Of a stretch of DNA of 64,000 nucleotides, positions 8,127-16,731 are shown piece by piece. The DNA is taken from contig NZ_BLTJ01000007.1 in the NCBI RefSeq assembly GCF_013282095.1, forward strand, positions 124,001 to 188,000, in the 5' to 3' direction. The notes beneath the pieces were generated by a model. The model was not told the DNA's origin and did not search any database. It was given only the letters and a program-made list of their open reading frames with translations. How positions within the stretch are numbered: position 1 is the first letter of the stretch; each line of letters opens with the position of its first letter. The DNA is from Enterocloster alcoholdehydrogenati. GTDB lineage: Bacteria; Bacillota; Clostridia; Lachnospirales; Lachnospiraceae. The position numbers and the translations under genes are program-made.

Positions 8127-9056
8127 TCATCCTTCTGAGTCGTAATATACCCAGTATTTCTGGGTTTTAAATAGGATCAGAGTTAAAATTCCTACTACCA
8201 ACACCATAAACCATGCCATAGCGCAGCCATATCCCATCTTGTTATAGGTAAACGAGTTTTGATACATATATACTGTGTAGAATAGTGTCGTATCCCTTGG
8301 CTTTCCCTGTGTGATAATATAACTCTGGGTAAATGCCATAAAACCGCTGATCAGCTGATTTATAAGATTAAAGAATATTGTGGGGGTCAGCATAGGCAAA
8401 GTAATTTTGAAAAACCGTTGAATTCCTGTAGCTCCATCCACAGTAGCCGCCTCATAAAGAGAAACGGGGATTTGTTTCAGACCAGACAGGAAAATCAACA
8501 TAGACGAGCCAAACTGCCAAACTGCCAAAATAATCAGCGTCCACAGTGCGGTATCTGTTCTTCCCAGCCATGCAATTTTACTTTCTATTCCAATCGTATT
8601 CAACAGAGCATTGATGACTCCATCACTGGCAAACATCCTCTTCCATAAAATAGCTACTGCAACGCTGGATCCAATGATAGACGGCAAATAAAATACCGCT
8701 CGGTAAAAACCAGACAGCTTTGTGCTCTTTACCAGAAGCATTGCTACAACCAAAGCCATGACCAGTCTCAGCGGAACTGAGAATACAACATAGTACATAG
8801 TCACCCCAAAGACTTTCCAGAATTTAGGATCTCCAGTAAACATCGTTATATAATTTCCAAACCCAATAAACTCCGGGGACTCCAAAATATTATATTTTGT
8901 AAAAGAAAATGCAAACGACAATATCATCGGCAGTGCCATAAACGACAGGAACCCAATAATAAAAGGAAGAATAAATACATAACCTGCTGCCTGAGGTGTG
9001 TTCATCCTCTGTGTCAACGTCCGTTGTCTTTTGAAGGATCTACCTTGTTTTTTCAC
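8127..9056 (-). CDS. Carbohydrate ABC transporter permease (MalF/UgpA/LplB type)
   Basis: Partner permease of the sugar importer, 309 residues with about six membrane helices. Its EAA loop reads YEAATVDGATGIQRFFKITL. The GTG at 9056 is taken as start because AAGGAGGT lies six bases before it; the ATG at 9077 precedes that ribosome site and has none of its own. The N-terminal tail is basic and cytoplasmic. It lies between the binding-protein gene (36 bp upstream) and the second permease. Confidence 0.92.
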   Translation of the reverse strand: MKKQGRSFKRQRTLTQRMNTPQAAGYVFILPFIIGFLSFMALPMILSFAFSFTKYNILESPEFIGFGNYITMFTGDPKFWKVFGVTMYYVVFSVPLRLVMALVVAMLLVKSTKLSGFYRAVFYLPSIIGSSVAVAILWKRMFASDGVINALLNTIGIESKIAWLGRTDTALWTLIILAVWQFGSSMLIFLSGLKQIPVSLYEAATVDGATGIQRFFKITLPMLTPTIFFNLINQLISGFMAFTQSYIITQGKPRDTTLFYTVYMYQNSFTYNKMGYGCAMAWFMVLVVGILTLILFKTQKYWVYYDSEG

Positions 9057-9092
9057 TGCAGCACCTCCTTGATCCATCTATGTTTAAACCAT

Positions 9093-10430
9093 TTACTGCG
9101 CTTCTTTTAAAATAGTCTGTGCCTGTGCTACAAATTCCTTTGCTGCATCCTCCGGAGTGATATCTCCATACCGTATATCCTCTACCACCGTTTTGCTCAA
9201 TGCTTCAATCTCGCCCTTACCGTTTGGATCTGGTGCATCGATTGGCGTTGCAATCTCCGCCACACGGTTAATATAATCAAAAATCTTAGCAGATTTTTCA
9301 TCTACCTTTGCTTTAATTGTTTCTGCAACCTCTGTGTTTATGGGAACACCTCTCTCACCTAAAAGAATCTCGTTACACTCAACACTGTTAGTAAACCAGT
9401 TGATAAATTCTGCAGCTTCTTTTTTATGCTGTGATGTTTCGGCAATAGAGAAAAACTGGCTTGGTTTTAGGTACATAGGCTGCTCTTTTGCATCAGCAGA
9501 TGTTGGATACATAGATATTCCTAATTCCCGTCCTGCCACATCAGATATACTGATATACTGATTTGAGTAGGAAAAATCGTTCCAGGCTGACTGATCAATT
9601 ATAGGCTTTGTTTCTACTACATCCGGATTTTTTTCTGCCAGTAAATCTGGTGCAATAGCCGCCTCAGAAACATTAAACTTTTCTACATTCTTAAAATGTT
9701 GAAGAACAGCAGAGATTTCTCCCGTATTCAACTCATCAAATAGATGGGATCCCTTTGTTCTTGCAACAAAAACCATAGAATTAATACCGCCATCATAATA
9801 GGTCTTTACACCTGTTTTCTCATAAATTTGCTCTCCCAAGTCATACAGCTGATCGATCGTAGCCTGTTCCGGTATTATAACCCCAGCTTTCTCTGCAATC
9901 TCCTTATCATAAACCATAACAGGGGCATTGCTTCCAAGACTGATGGCATAACATTTCCCATCAATAGAACCGCTCTTAATGATGCTGTCAGGAATATTAG
10001 CTGTATCAATGGTGCCATCCTCAATAAATGGCGTAAGATCTGCCAGCTGTCCACTCTTCTGATACTGGTTAATATAGCTATAATCCTGCTGAACAATATC
10101 TGGCATATTACCGCCTGCCGCCATAGCAGACAATTTATCCCAGTATCCTGACCAGTCCGTAAATTCCGCCTTAATCTCGATATTCGGATTCTTCTCCATA
10201 TAGAGGTCAATGGCTTTTTTTGTCACATCATTTCTGGTTTGATTTCCCCACCAGTACAGATTCAGAGTAATTTTTTCTCCAGAAGAAGATGTTTCTCTTC
10301 CTTCATCTGATGTCTTTCCCACACTCTGATCATCTGCCCTTCCTGCCCCCATATCGGAAGAGCTGCATCCATTCAATACAGATACCGCCATAATTGCCGC
10401 TATCGCCATTGCTGCTACTTTTTTTTTCAT
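9093..10430 (-). CDS. Carbohydrate ABC transporter substrate-binding lipoprotein
   Basis: Family 1 extracellular solute-binding protein of 445 residues anchored outside the membrane. The signal peptide ends in lipobox VLNGC (Cys 22). Typical segments are ITLNLYWWGNQTRNDVTKKA, a WSGYWDKLSAMAAGGNMPDIVQ stretch, and the hinge region near KKEAAEFINWFTNS. The ATG at 10430 has GGAGG nine bases upstream. First gene of the five-gene glycan operon, preceded by a promoter with a 13-bp direct repeat that is a candidate YesN site. The ligand is unknown; the downstream GH38 and GH28 suggest a mannose- and uronate-containing oligosaccharide. Confidence 0.93.
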   Translation of the reverse strand: MKKKVAAMAIAAIMAVSVLNGCSSSDMGAGRADDQSVGKTSDEGRETSSSGEKITLNLYWWGNQTRNDVTKKAIDLYMEKNPNIEIKAEFTDWSGYWDKLSAMAAGGNMPDIVQQDYSYINQYQKSGQLADLTPFIEDGTIDTANIPDSIIKSGSIDGKCYAISLGSNAPVMVYDKEIAEKAGVIIPEQATIDQLYDLGEQIYEKTGVKTYYDGGINSMVFVARTKGSHLFDELNTGEISAVLQHFKNVEKFNVSEAAIAPDLLAEKNPDVVETKPIIDQSAWNDFSYSNQYISISDVAGRELGISMYPTSADAKEQPMYLKPSQFFSIAETSQHKKEAAEFINWFTNSVECNEILLGERGVPINTEVAETIKAKVDEKSAKIFDYINRVAEIATPIDAPDPNGKGEIEALSKTVVEDIRYGDITPEDAAKEFVAQAQTILKEAQ

Positions 10431-10465
10431 ACAATGGATCCTCCTCTATCTTAATTGATAACTTA

Positions 10466-10494
10466 ATAATATTGATATCGTATACAAATGTAAA
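10466..10494 (-). promoter_or_regulatory. Promoter of the glycan uptake and degradation operon
   Basis: On the minus strand TTTACA (10489-10494) and TATTAT (10466-10471) are spaced by 17 bp, upstream of the binding-protein gene. A pair of 13-bp direct repeats begins two bases beyond the -35 box, the layout expected for an AraC-type activator touching RNA polymerase. Confidence 0.65.
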
Positions 10495-10495
10495 T

Positions 10496-10529
10496 TTAAA
10501 AAAGCGTTTTTGACAATTAAAAAAGCGTT
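10496..10529. repeat. Paired 13-bp direct repeat, candidate YesN binding site
   Basis: TTAAAAAAGCGTT occurs at 10496-10508 and again at 10517-10529. The 21-bp period is two helical turns, so both copies face the same side of the DNA. AraC-type activators bind such head-to-tail half-sites. The proximal copy abuts the -35 box of the operon promoter, and the divergent gene pair encodes a YesM/YesN system whose regulator has an AraC DNA-binding domain. Confidence 0.62.
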
Positions 10530-10684
10530 ATTTTATCACAATATCTCTTTTTTTATTGAATAAATAAACAAATTATGGTATTTTCATCAATATAATATAT
10601 ATTTATACTCTATCCTTTTAAAACACCAAATAAAAAACGAAGCTTTTGCGTACTTCCCAAAAACAGAGGGGGATTTTATAAAAT

Positions 10685-12457
10685 ATGTACCGCATTAAAA
10701 TATTTTTAAACAATTTGTCACTGTACAGAAAGATCATCCTGGTTATTACAATTTGTATCATCTGTATTTATTCAGTTTTTTTTCTGAGTATCCGCTATTT
10801 AATAAAAGATTATGATCGTACGATATATCAGACAAATGCATCCCTTCTAAATCATGTATCTACTTCTATTGAGTCCAGCATGAATGCCGTAGAAACTATC
10901 TCCAGCAATATTCTGACAGACACCGTAATTCAAGAAGGACTTTCTGCATTTTGCAATTCGCCAAAAGACAACCGAACTGCACTGATACGGAGAAGTTTAT
11001 ATAATGCATTGAATTCTTATACTTTTTACAATAAGTATATTGAGTCAGTCACACTTCTTTTCTCAAATGAAGACTATATCTGTGTGGGAAGCAGCTCAGA
11101 TCTTGCCGAATTTGATCTGAACCATATCAGAAACCTGTCCAAAAAAGCCCAAGGGAAAGTTATCTGGTCACCAAAAGAGCATTCAGGAAACCAAATGGCC
11201 TGCTCACGCCAAATACGCCAGCTAAAATATCTGTCACTGGATGATCTGGCAACGCTTTGCATTGTAATTGATATGGAAAGCATGATTTCCGATGCACTTC
11301 ATTCCGGTGGATATTCACCGGATAGTTCCCATTTTATCCTGTTTGCAGGTGATACGCGCATCTATCCAAAGAATCCCTACTATGATGCACTCTGCATAGA
11401 TCTGATCCATTCCGTCCATGATAAAACGGATAAACAAACCGAAAATTATTACGAGATCATTTCTCTGGACGATGAGAAAAAATTTATAATTGAGGGAAAG
11501 ATACCTGAACAAGACTGGAATTATCTGTATTTTCGCGACTATGACACTATTTTCTCGCAGATACAGCGTACAAAATTTACTACTTTTTCCATTTCTCTTC
11601 TGTGCTGTATTGCTGCCCTTTTGGTAATCCGAATCATAATTGGCCGTATTTTGCGGCATATCCAGTTTCTTGTACAAAAAATACGCTGTTTCGGACGCGG
11701 TGAGACAATTCCGAAAAATACCTGTTCTTACGATCATAGGTTTGATGAAATCGGTCAGCTCCACCAGAGCTTTGATCAGATGACTCAAAGTATTAAAATT
11801 TTGAGAGACGAAAATTATGATAAGCAGATTCTGCTAAAAGATACTACAATTAAAATGCTCCAGCAGCAGATCAATCCGCATTTCCTTTACAATACGCTGG
11901 ATACTATGAACTGGCTGGCGCAAAAATGCGGCTCAGAAGAAATATCTACTCTGGCAAATTCCCTGGGATGTTTATTCCGCTCATCCATTTCCGATCAGAG
12001 AGATCTAATCCCTCTTTCAGAAGAACTGTCTATTTTGGACAACTATATCAGCATTCAGGAAATTCGTTTTCAGAATCGGATGACCTTCCACCTGCTGGTC
12101 TCTGACCATCTAAGGAATGTACCAGTTCCAAAACTTTGTATCCAGCCACTGGTAGAAAACACCCTCAAATATTCTGTGGAATATACGGACCAGCCCTGCA
12201 TCATTCAGGTCGCCATCCGTGAATATGAAAATGACTGCCTGATTGAAGTCGCAAACACCGGCTCCCAGTTTGAAGAGGACATTCTGAACCGAATACGTAA
12301 TCATGAGATCATTCCCCATGGTTCGGGGATAGGCCTGGACAATATTGATTCCCGTTTAAAACTGCTTTATGGTAGCCACTATGGACTGCATATCAGCAAT
12401 AAAGACCATATGGCTACGGTAACACTAAAGATTCCAAAGGAAAAGGAGGCACTATAG
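10685..12457 (+). CDS. YesM-family sensor histidine kinase
   Basis: Membrane sensor of 590 residues. One helix near residues 15-35, a large extracellular sensor domain to about residue 298, a second helix (about 299-320), a HAMP linker, then the His_kinase domain with phospho-acceptor H399 in QQINPHFLYNTLD, and a HATPase domain with N box (QPLVENTLKYS) and G box (HGSGIGLDNIDSRL). This family senses extracellular sugars or binding-protein complexes next to carbohydrate ABC transporters. It is divergent from the binding-protein gene and its stop codon lies one base before the yesN-like start, so the pair is co-expressed. Confidence 0.94.
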   Translation: MYRIKIFLNNLSLYRKIILVITICIICIYSVFFLSIRYLIKDYDRTIYQTNASLLNHVSTSIESSMNAVETISSNILTDTVIQEGLSAFCNSPKDNRTALIRRSLYNALNSYTFYNKYIESVTLLFSNEDYICVGSSSDLAEFDLNHIRNLSKKAQGKVIWSPKEHSGNQMACSRQIRQLKYLSLDDLATLCIVIDMESMISDALHSGGYSPDSSHFILFAGDTRIYPKNPYYDALCIDLIHSVHDKTDKQTENYYEIISLDDEKKFIIEGKIPEQDWNYLYFRDYDTIFSQIQRTKFTTFSISLLCCIAALLVIRIIIGRILRHIQFLVQKIRCFGRGETIPKNTCSYDHRFDEIGQLHQSFDQMTQSIKILRDENYDKQILLKDTTIKMLQQQINPHFLYNTLDTMNWLAQKCGSEEISTLANSLGCLFRSSISDQRDLIPLSEELSILDNYISIQEIRFQNRMTFHLLVSDHLRNVPVPKLCIQPLVENTLKYSVEYTDQPCIIQVAIREYENDCLIEVANTGSQFEEDILNRIRNHEIIPHGSGIGLDNIDSRLKLLYGSHYGLHISNKDHMATVTLKIPKEKEAL

Positions 12458-12458
12458 T

Positions 12459-14000
12459 ATGCTCAGACTACTAATTGTTGATGACGAACCGATCATCCGT
12501 GAAGCACTCTCTGAGATGATTGATTATATTTCACTTGGATATAAACTGATTGGAACAGCCAAGAATGGCATGGAAGCTTATGATATCATCTGTGACGAAT
12601 ACCCCGACGTTGTAATTACAGATATTAAAATGCCCATCTTGAATGGATTAGAACTGATTGAAAAAGCGCATAAAACTGACCAGCACATTACCTTTATCCT
12701 GTTATCCGGGTATGGAGAATTTGAATACGCACGCAAGGCCATGCAGTTTGGAGTGAAACACTATTTGCTGAAACCTACCAAAAAAGCTGAATTGATTGAA
12801 ACATTAAAGACATTTTATCAAACTACACTCAAACAGGCCCTCGCCAGCCAGCAGCAGCAAAGCAGTGTTCTCCATAAGGTTCATATCCCGCTTCAGCAAT
12901 GTTTTATTATGGAGGCGCTGGAGTATCCTCTGCAATTACCCTCTTTATTTCAAAAATACCAGCGTCTGGAAGTGTTTTCAGACAGTTCTCTTACTGCCTG
13001 TTTCTGTTTTTTTGTAGAAGAAAGTTATCTGTTTCCTTCCTTCACTCAAGACATACACAAAATTTTGAAGCATTTAGGGATCTGTCTGTCATTTCCTATC
13101 CTGTATGTTAAAAATACCGCGATAATAATAGCCCCATTGAATACCCTATTGCTTCAGGAGGACTTTAAGGCTGCAGTTGTGAAACTTCACTATCCCTGTC
13201 AGTCTACCTCCTTTGAAGCCAGCATCTGCCATTGTGATACCATGCATACACTTTTTTCCGAGATTATACATAAAATTTCACGTTATGAACGTATTCTCCT
13301 TGTCACAGACACCGAGCAGTATGAACTCATAAACTCTCTGACCTCACCGCAAAGACTCCAGCAGCTTACAGAGCAGTTTTACAGCCTGGATACAGAATTA
13401 CAGAGGGAACATTTTCTCCACACTCTTTTTTGTGAACAGCAGGATATCCAAAGATCCAAAACCCTGGCTGTCAGCATATTTTTAAATACAAACTCTACTG
13501 CAGCCTGCTCCATTGAATCAGCCTGTGACTTTTTTAAAAAGCTATATTCCTGTTCCAGTATTTCAAAAATCTGCGAACTGCTGTGTGCCATGCTCTCTGT
13601 TTCCAGGCATAATATAACCTCTAAAAAAAGTAATATTGCACTGCTCAAAGAATATATAGAGGAGCATCTGGATTCTGAAACACTCTCACTGAAATGGCTG
13701 GCTCAAAACTATCTTTTTGTGAATGTAGGATATCTGAGTAAACAGTTTATCAAAGAAGAGGGGATGCGCTTTTCTGAATATTTAAACCAGAAACGTATCA
13801 GCGAAGCCGTCCGACTGATGTCATATTACCAAAAGGATAATATTAAATATATTGCTCAACAGGTTGGCTTTGGAAATAATCCCCAATATTTTAGCCAGGT
13901 ATTTAAAAAATATACCGGCAGCACCCCAAGTGATTATCTTAATATGCTGAAACATCCATCCCAGAATTCCATACACATGGAGCCGCTGCTCCATAAATGA
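12459..14000 (+). CDS. YesN-family response regulator with AraC DNA-binding domain
   Basis: Cytoplasmic transcription activator of 513 residues. The receiver domain has acidic pair DDEP (8-11), phospho-acceptor D55 (VVITDIKMP) and Lys in LLKPTKK. A poorly conserved linker of about 270 residues leads to a two-motif AraC helix-turn-helix (about 405-500; IAQQVGFGNNPQYFSQVFKK). Its ribosome site AAGGAGG lies inside the end of the kinase gene. The likely target is the divergent glycan operon through the 21-bp-spaced repeat at 10496-10529. It converges on the lipoprotein gene at 14056. Confidence 0.93.
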   Translation: MLRLLIVDDEPIIREALSEMIDYISLGYKLIGTAKNGMEAYDIICDEYPDVVITDIKMPILNGLELIEKAHKTDQHITFILLSGYGEFEYARKAMQFGVKHYLLKPTKKAELIETLKTFYQTTLKQALASQQQQSSVLHKVHIPLQQCFIMEALEYPLQLPSLFQKYQRLEVFSDSSLTACFCFFVEESYLFPSFTQDIHKILKHLGICLSFPILYVKNTAIIIAPLNTLLLQEDFKAAVVKLHYPCQSTSFEASICHCDTMHTLFSEIIHKISRYERILLVTDTEQYELINSLTSPQRLQQLTEQFYSLDTELQREHFLHTLFCEQQDIQRSKTLAVSIFLNTNSTAACSIESACDFFKKLYSCSSISKICELLCAMLSVSRHNITSKKSNIALLKEYIEEHLDSETLSLKWLAQNYLFVNVGYLSKQFIKEEGMRFSEYLNQKRISEAVRLMSYYQKDNIKYIAQQVGFGNNPQYFSQVFKKYTGSTPSDYLNMLKHPSQNSIHMEPLLHK

Positions 14001-14055
14001 TTGCTCATCTATTTTACAACGGCTCCTTCATGACAGATAACTGCTACTTCGTGCT

Positions 14056-14682
14056 CTACTCCCCCTTCCGAATCTCCACCGGAAAGTTCGTTTCATCAGA
14101 GGTTACATAAGTGACCTTCACCTTATCCCCGCTGTCAGAGGACAGGGCGCCATCCTCTATAGGGCAATTATCCTTTATAAAGCTTAATTCCCTTCCGTCC
14201 GCGGTTTCCATGGTAAAGGAGCTCATGGCGTTGGCCGTGGTGGTGCCCTCTTCCGTGATGATAGTCCATTCTTCCTGTTCCGGCAGGGCTACGACCAGAT
14301 CCACATCCTCCAGGTCTCCCAGGGGATCGCCGATATAGGCGATGGCAATCTGAACGTCCGGGGCGATCTGCGTTTCTACATCGCAGATATCGCTTAAACG
14401 GATATCATAATCTTTTCCATCGTCTGCCTGAAGGGTGAAAACAGAGCCATCCTCTTCCGCCCTGGTAATCGTTCCCTGAAGCATATGGTACCGTGCGCTC
14501 TCTTTGGGAGCCTCAGTCTGATCCTGTGCAGTTTCAGTCTCAGATGGCTTTGCAGCCGGTTCTGTGGCGGTCTCTGTCTGAGACGAAGCCGTCGGCGCCG
14601 GTTCATTCTTTTTTGAGCAGGCGGAGGCAAAAAGCATCGCTGCCATCACTGCCGCCGTTGTCATATATACCTGTCTTCTCAT
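14056..14682 (-). CDS. Small lipoprotein of unknown function
   Basis: A 208-residue secreted lipoprotein I do not recognise. The start was chosen at 14682, where GGGAGG lies upstream; an ATG 24 bases earlier is less well placed. The signal peptide ends in lipobox FASAC, followed by a linker rich in Thr, Glu, Ala and Pro (residues 25-60), then about 145 residues of predicted beta-rich globular domain. That domain contains two similar stretches (GSVFTLQADDGKDYDIRLSD and MSSFTMETADGRELSFIKDN), which look like a repeated small beta unit. It stands alone between converging yesN and the amino-acid transporter operon. Confidence 0.75.
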   Translation of the reverse strand: MRRQVYMTTAAVMAAMLFASACSKKNEPAPTASSQTETATEPAAKPSETETAQDQTEAPKESARYHMLQGTITRAEEDGSVFTLQADDGKDYDIRLSDICDVETQIAPDVQIAIAYIGDPLGDLEDVDLVVALPEQEEWTIITEEGTTTANAMSSFTMETADGRELSFIKDNCPIEDGALSSDSGDKVKVTYVTSDETNFPVEIRKGE

Positions 14683-14830
14683 CTTTATAGTCCTCCCGTC
14701 TTCCACCAGAAGGTGGTATTGCCGTTACAGCCTGTGACTGTATCAGGGGCGTGACTGCCCCATGTACTGATGGTATCATCCTCCGCTTGAAAATACAAGG
14801 AAATTTACTTTACAGTTTCTTAATTTTCGG

Positions 14831-14880
14831 AAAAAACAGACCGGCCGCACAGACCCAGAGGCCAAAACGGTGCAGGTCTG
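14831..14880 (-). terminator. Probable terminator of the amino-acid ABC operon
   Basis: On the minus strand CAGACC (14875-14880) is followed after a 32-base loop by GGTCTG (14837-14842) and TTTTTT (14831-14836). It lies 22 bp past the ATPase stop codon. The stem is short for such a large loop, so confidence is moderate. Confidence 0.42.
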
Positions 14881-14901
14881 CCTGATAACTCTGATTGGAT
14901 T

Positions 14902-15666
14902 TTACAGAATGGCCCCATACCTTCCAAGGAAGTTCTGGGTTCTCTCATTGTCTGAGGCAAATACCGCCTCCGGCGTTCCCTCCTCCACGATCACGCCTCC
15001 TGCCATGAAAATCACCCGATGGGAGATGTCCTTTGCAAATGCCATCTCGTGGGTAACAATGACCATGGCGATATGGAGGTCAGCCAGGGAGCGGATGACC
15101 TTTAACACCTCTCCCGTAAGCTCTGGATCCAAAGCGGATGTGGGCTCGTCAAAAAAGAGGATCCTGGGCTTTAACGCCAGCGCCCTTGCTATGGCTACAC
15201 GCTGGCACTGGCCGCCGGAAAGCTGACAGGGATAGGCATTTTCCTTGTCCTCAAGACCCATTTTCTTCAGGAGTTCCCTGGCTTCCCTGTAAACCTCATC
15301 CTTGTTTCTCTTCTGCACGCGAATAGGGGCGTCGGTGATATTTTTCAGCACGGAAAAATGGGGGAACAGGTTGAAATTCTGAAATACAAGGCCGTACTGG
15401 CTGCGAATCTCCTTTAACTCCTCTGATGCAGCATAGCTGAGAGAGCCGTTTTCATTTCCCCACACCGCCTTTTTGCCCAGATAGATAATTTCCCCCCGAT
15501 CCATAGTCTCCAGCATGGTAGCGCAGCGCAGGAGGGTGGACTTGCCGGAGCCGGAGGGACCGATGATGGAAACGATCTCGCCGTCCTCTACGCTCATTGA
15601 TATATCCTTTAAAACCGGAAGGTCTCCAAAGGACTTTTCCACATGATTTAATTCCAAAAGCTTCAT
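14902..15666 (-). CDS. Polar amino-acid ABC transporter ATP-binding protein (GlnQ/HisP type)
   Basis: Cytoplasmic ATPase of 254 residues. Walker [11 protein letters not shown]-loop FQNFNLFPH, signature [15 protein letters not shown], Walker [14 protein letters not shown] and switch His in VTHEMAFA are all intact. The start is the ATG at 15666, ten bases after AGGAGG. The C-terminus ([20 protein letters not shown]) is standard for amino-acid importers. It follows the permease gene by 20 bp and completes a binding protein, permease, ATPase set. Confidence 0.95.
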   Translation of the reverse strand: MKLLELNHVEKSFGDLPVLKDISMSVEDGEIVSIIGPSGSGKSTLLRCATMLETMDRGEIIYLGKKAVWGNENGSLSYAASEELKEIRSQYGLVFQNFNLFPHFSVLKNITDAPIRVQKRNKDEVYREARELLKKMGLEDKENAYPCQLSGGQCQRVAIARALALKPRILFFDEPTSALDPELTGEVLKVIRSLADLHIAMVIVTHEMAFAKDISHRVIFMAGGVIVEEGTPEAVFASDNERTQNFLGRYGAIL

Positions 15667-15686
15667 TTTCCACAAACCTCCTGTCT

Positions 15687-16346
15687 CTAACGGTAATAAT
15701 CCAGCTTTTTCTCCAGCCATTCCATGCCGCCTGCCACAATCAGGTTAAAGATATAGTAGAACAGACCGGCCGCCACAAAGGGAATCATACTGGTCTGGGA
15801 AGCTGCCAGCGCCTTTGCAACCGAGAACATTTCTACCACGCTCAGGGTGAAGGCCAGGGACGTGTCTTTTACCAGAGTGATAACTTCGTTGGTAATGGAG
15901 GGAAGGATCCTCTTTATGACCTGCGGCAGGATGATCCTGAAAAACGTCTGTATCCGGCTGTAGCCCAGAATATAGGCTGCCTCATACTGTCCCGCAGGCA
16001 TGGACTGGATGCCGCTGCGGTAGATCTCTGCAAAATAGGCGGCGTAATTGACTGTAAAACCAATAAATGTAGCCCAGAGCCGGTAGCTGCTGCCTACCTT
16101 TATTCCAAAAAGGTAATAGGGGCCAAAGTAAACGACCATCAGCTGGAGCATCAGGGGCGTTCCCCGCATGATGGAGATATAGACCTTGACCAGGTTCCTG
16201 ATCATCCCGTTTTTTGACATACGGCCAAAGGCGACCAAAAGCCCCAGGGGCAGGGAGAATATAAGAGTCACTGCAAAGATCTGTATGCTGGTTCCCATGC
16301 CCCCTGCCAGCTGTGAGATCATCTGGGAAAGTGTGATTTTACCCAT
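15687..16346 (-). CDS. Polar amino-acid ABC transporter permease (HisM/GlnP type)
   Basis: Inner-membrane permease of 219 residues with about five helices. The family-typical N-terminal [20 protein letters not shown] and the EAA-like loop ([20 protein letters not shown], then [11 protein letters not shown]) are visible. A single permease gene implies a homodimeric channel. The ATPase gene follows at once; the binding-protein gene lies 385 bp upstream across a spacer with a strong hairpin. Confidence 0.93.
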   Translation of the reverse strand: MGKITLSQMISQLAGGMGTSIQIFAVTLIFSLPLGLLVAFGRMSKNGMIRNLVKVYISIMRGTPLMLQLMVVYFGPYYLFGIKVGSSYRLWATFIGFTVNYAAYFAEIYRSGIQSMPAGQYEAAYILGYSRIQTFFRIILPQVIKRILPSITNEVITLVKDTSLAFTLSVVEMFSVAKALAASQTSMIPFVAAGLFYYIFNLIVAGGMEWLEKKLDYYR

Positions 16347-16731
16347 TATTATGTACCTGCTTTCTTTGATATGTTTGTAACGGTTTAAGAAGATGCCACA
16401 TCCTGAATCGTTACATATGTTTCATAGAATGTCTGCTTACCGCAGACACAAGTAAGGCGTGTTTGAAAATCTTTTCCGCTCATGGATCCAGCCATCCGTC
16501 AATATGCCTCGGAAAAACCGGTTCTATTATCCGCAGATCCCGCCATCAGCAGATGAACGGACACACCCACGGATTATATCATACACGAAACGTAAAAAAT
16601 TTTCAAATACGCCTTAAGTTTCAAGCCTGCATCCCAGTATCGTTCTTCCCCCGTATCAGCAGCTGTGTGTCCGGGCAGAGCAGACGCTCTGCCGGAACAC
16701 CCATGCTTTACGCAAACTATCTGCGGGACGG
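16347..16731 (-). other. 385-bp spacer between binding-protein and permease genes, with hairpins
   Basis: No credible gene. Just after the binding-protein stop codon the arms 16670-16681 and 16686-16696 pair with one bulge around a 4-base loop (GCAGAGC against GCTCTGC, flanked by TCCGG/CCGGA). There is no U-tract, so it looks like an mRNA-stabilising or processing hairpin that raises binding protein over permease and ATPase. A smaller stem, GTCTGC (16431-16436) with GCAGAC (16442-16447), lies nearer the permease. A separate promoter is possible but I could not pick a convincing one. Confidence 0.5.

Noticed and set aside
10510-10538. TTGACA at 10510-10515 as the -35 of the sensor-kinase gene.
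   Set aside because: The hexamer lies between the direct repeats and no acceptable -10 (only TTATCA) stands 17 bp downstream on the plus strand.
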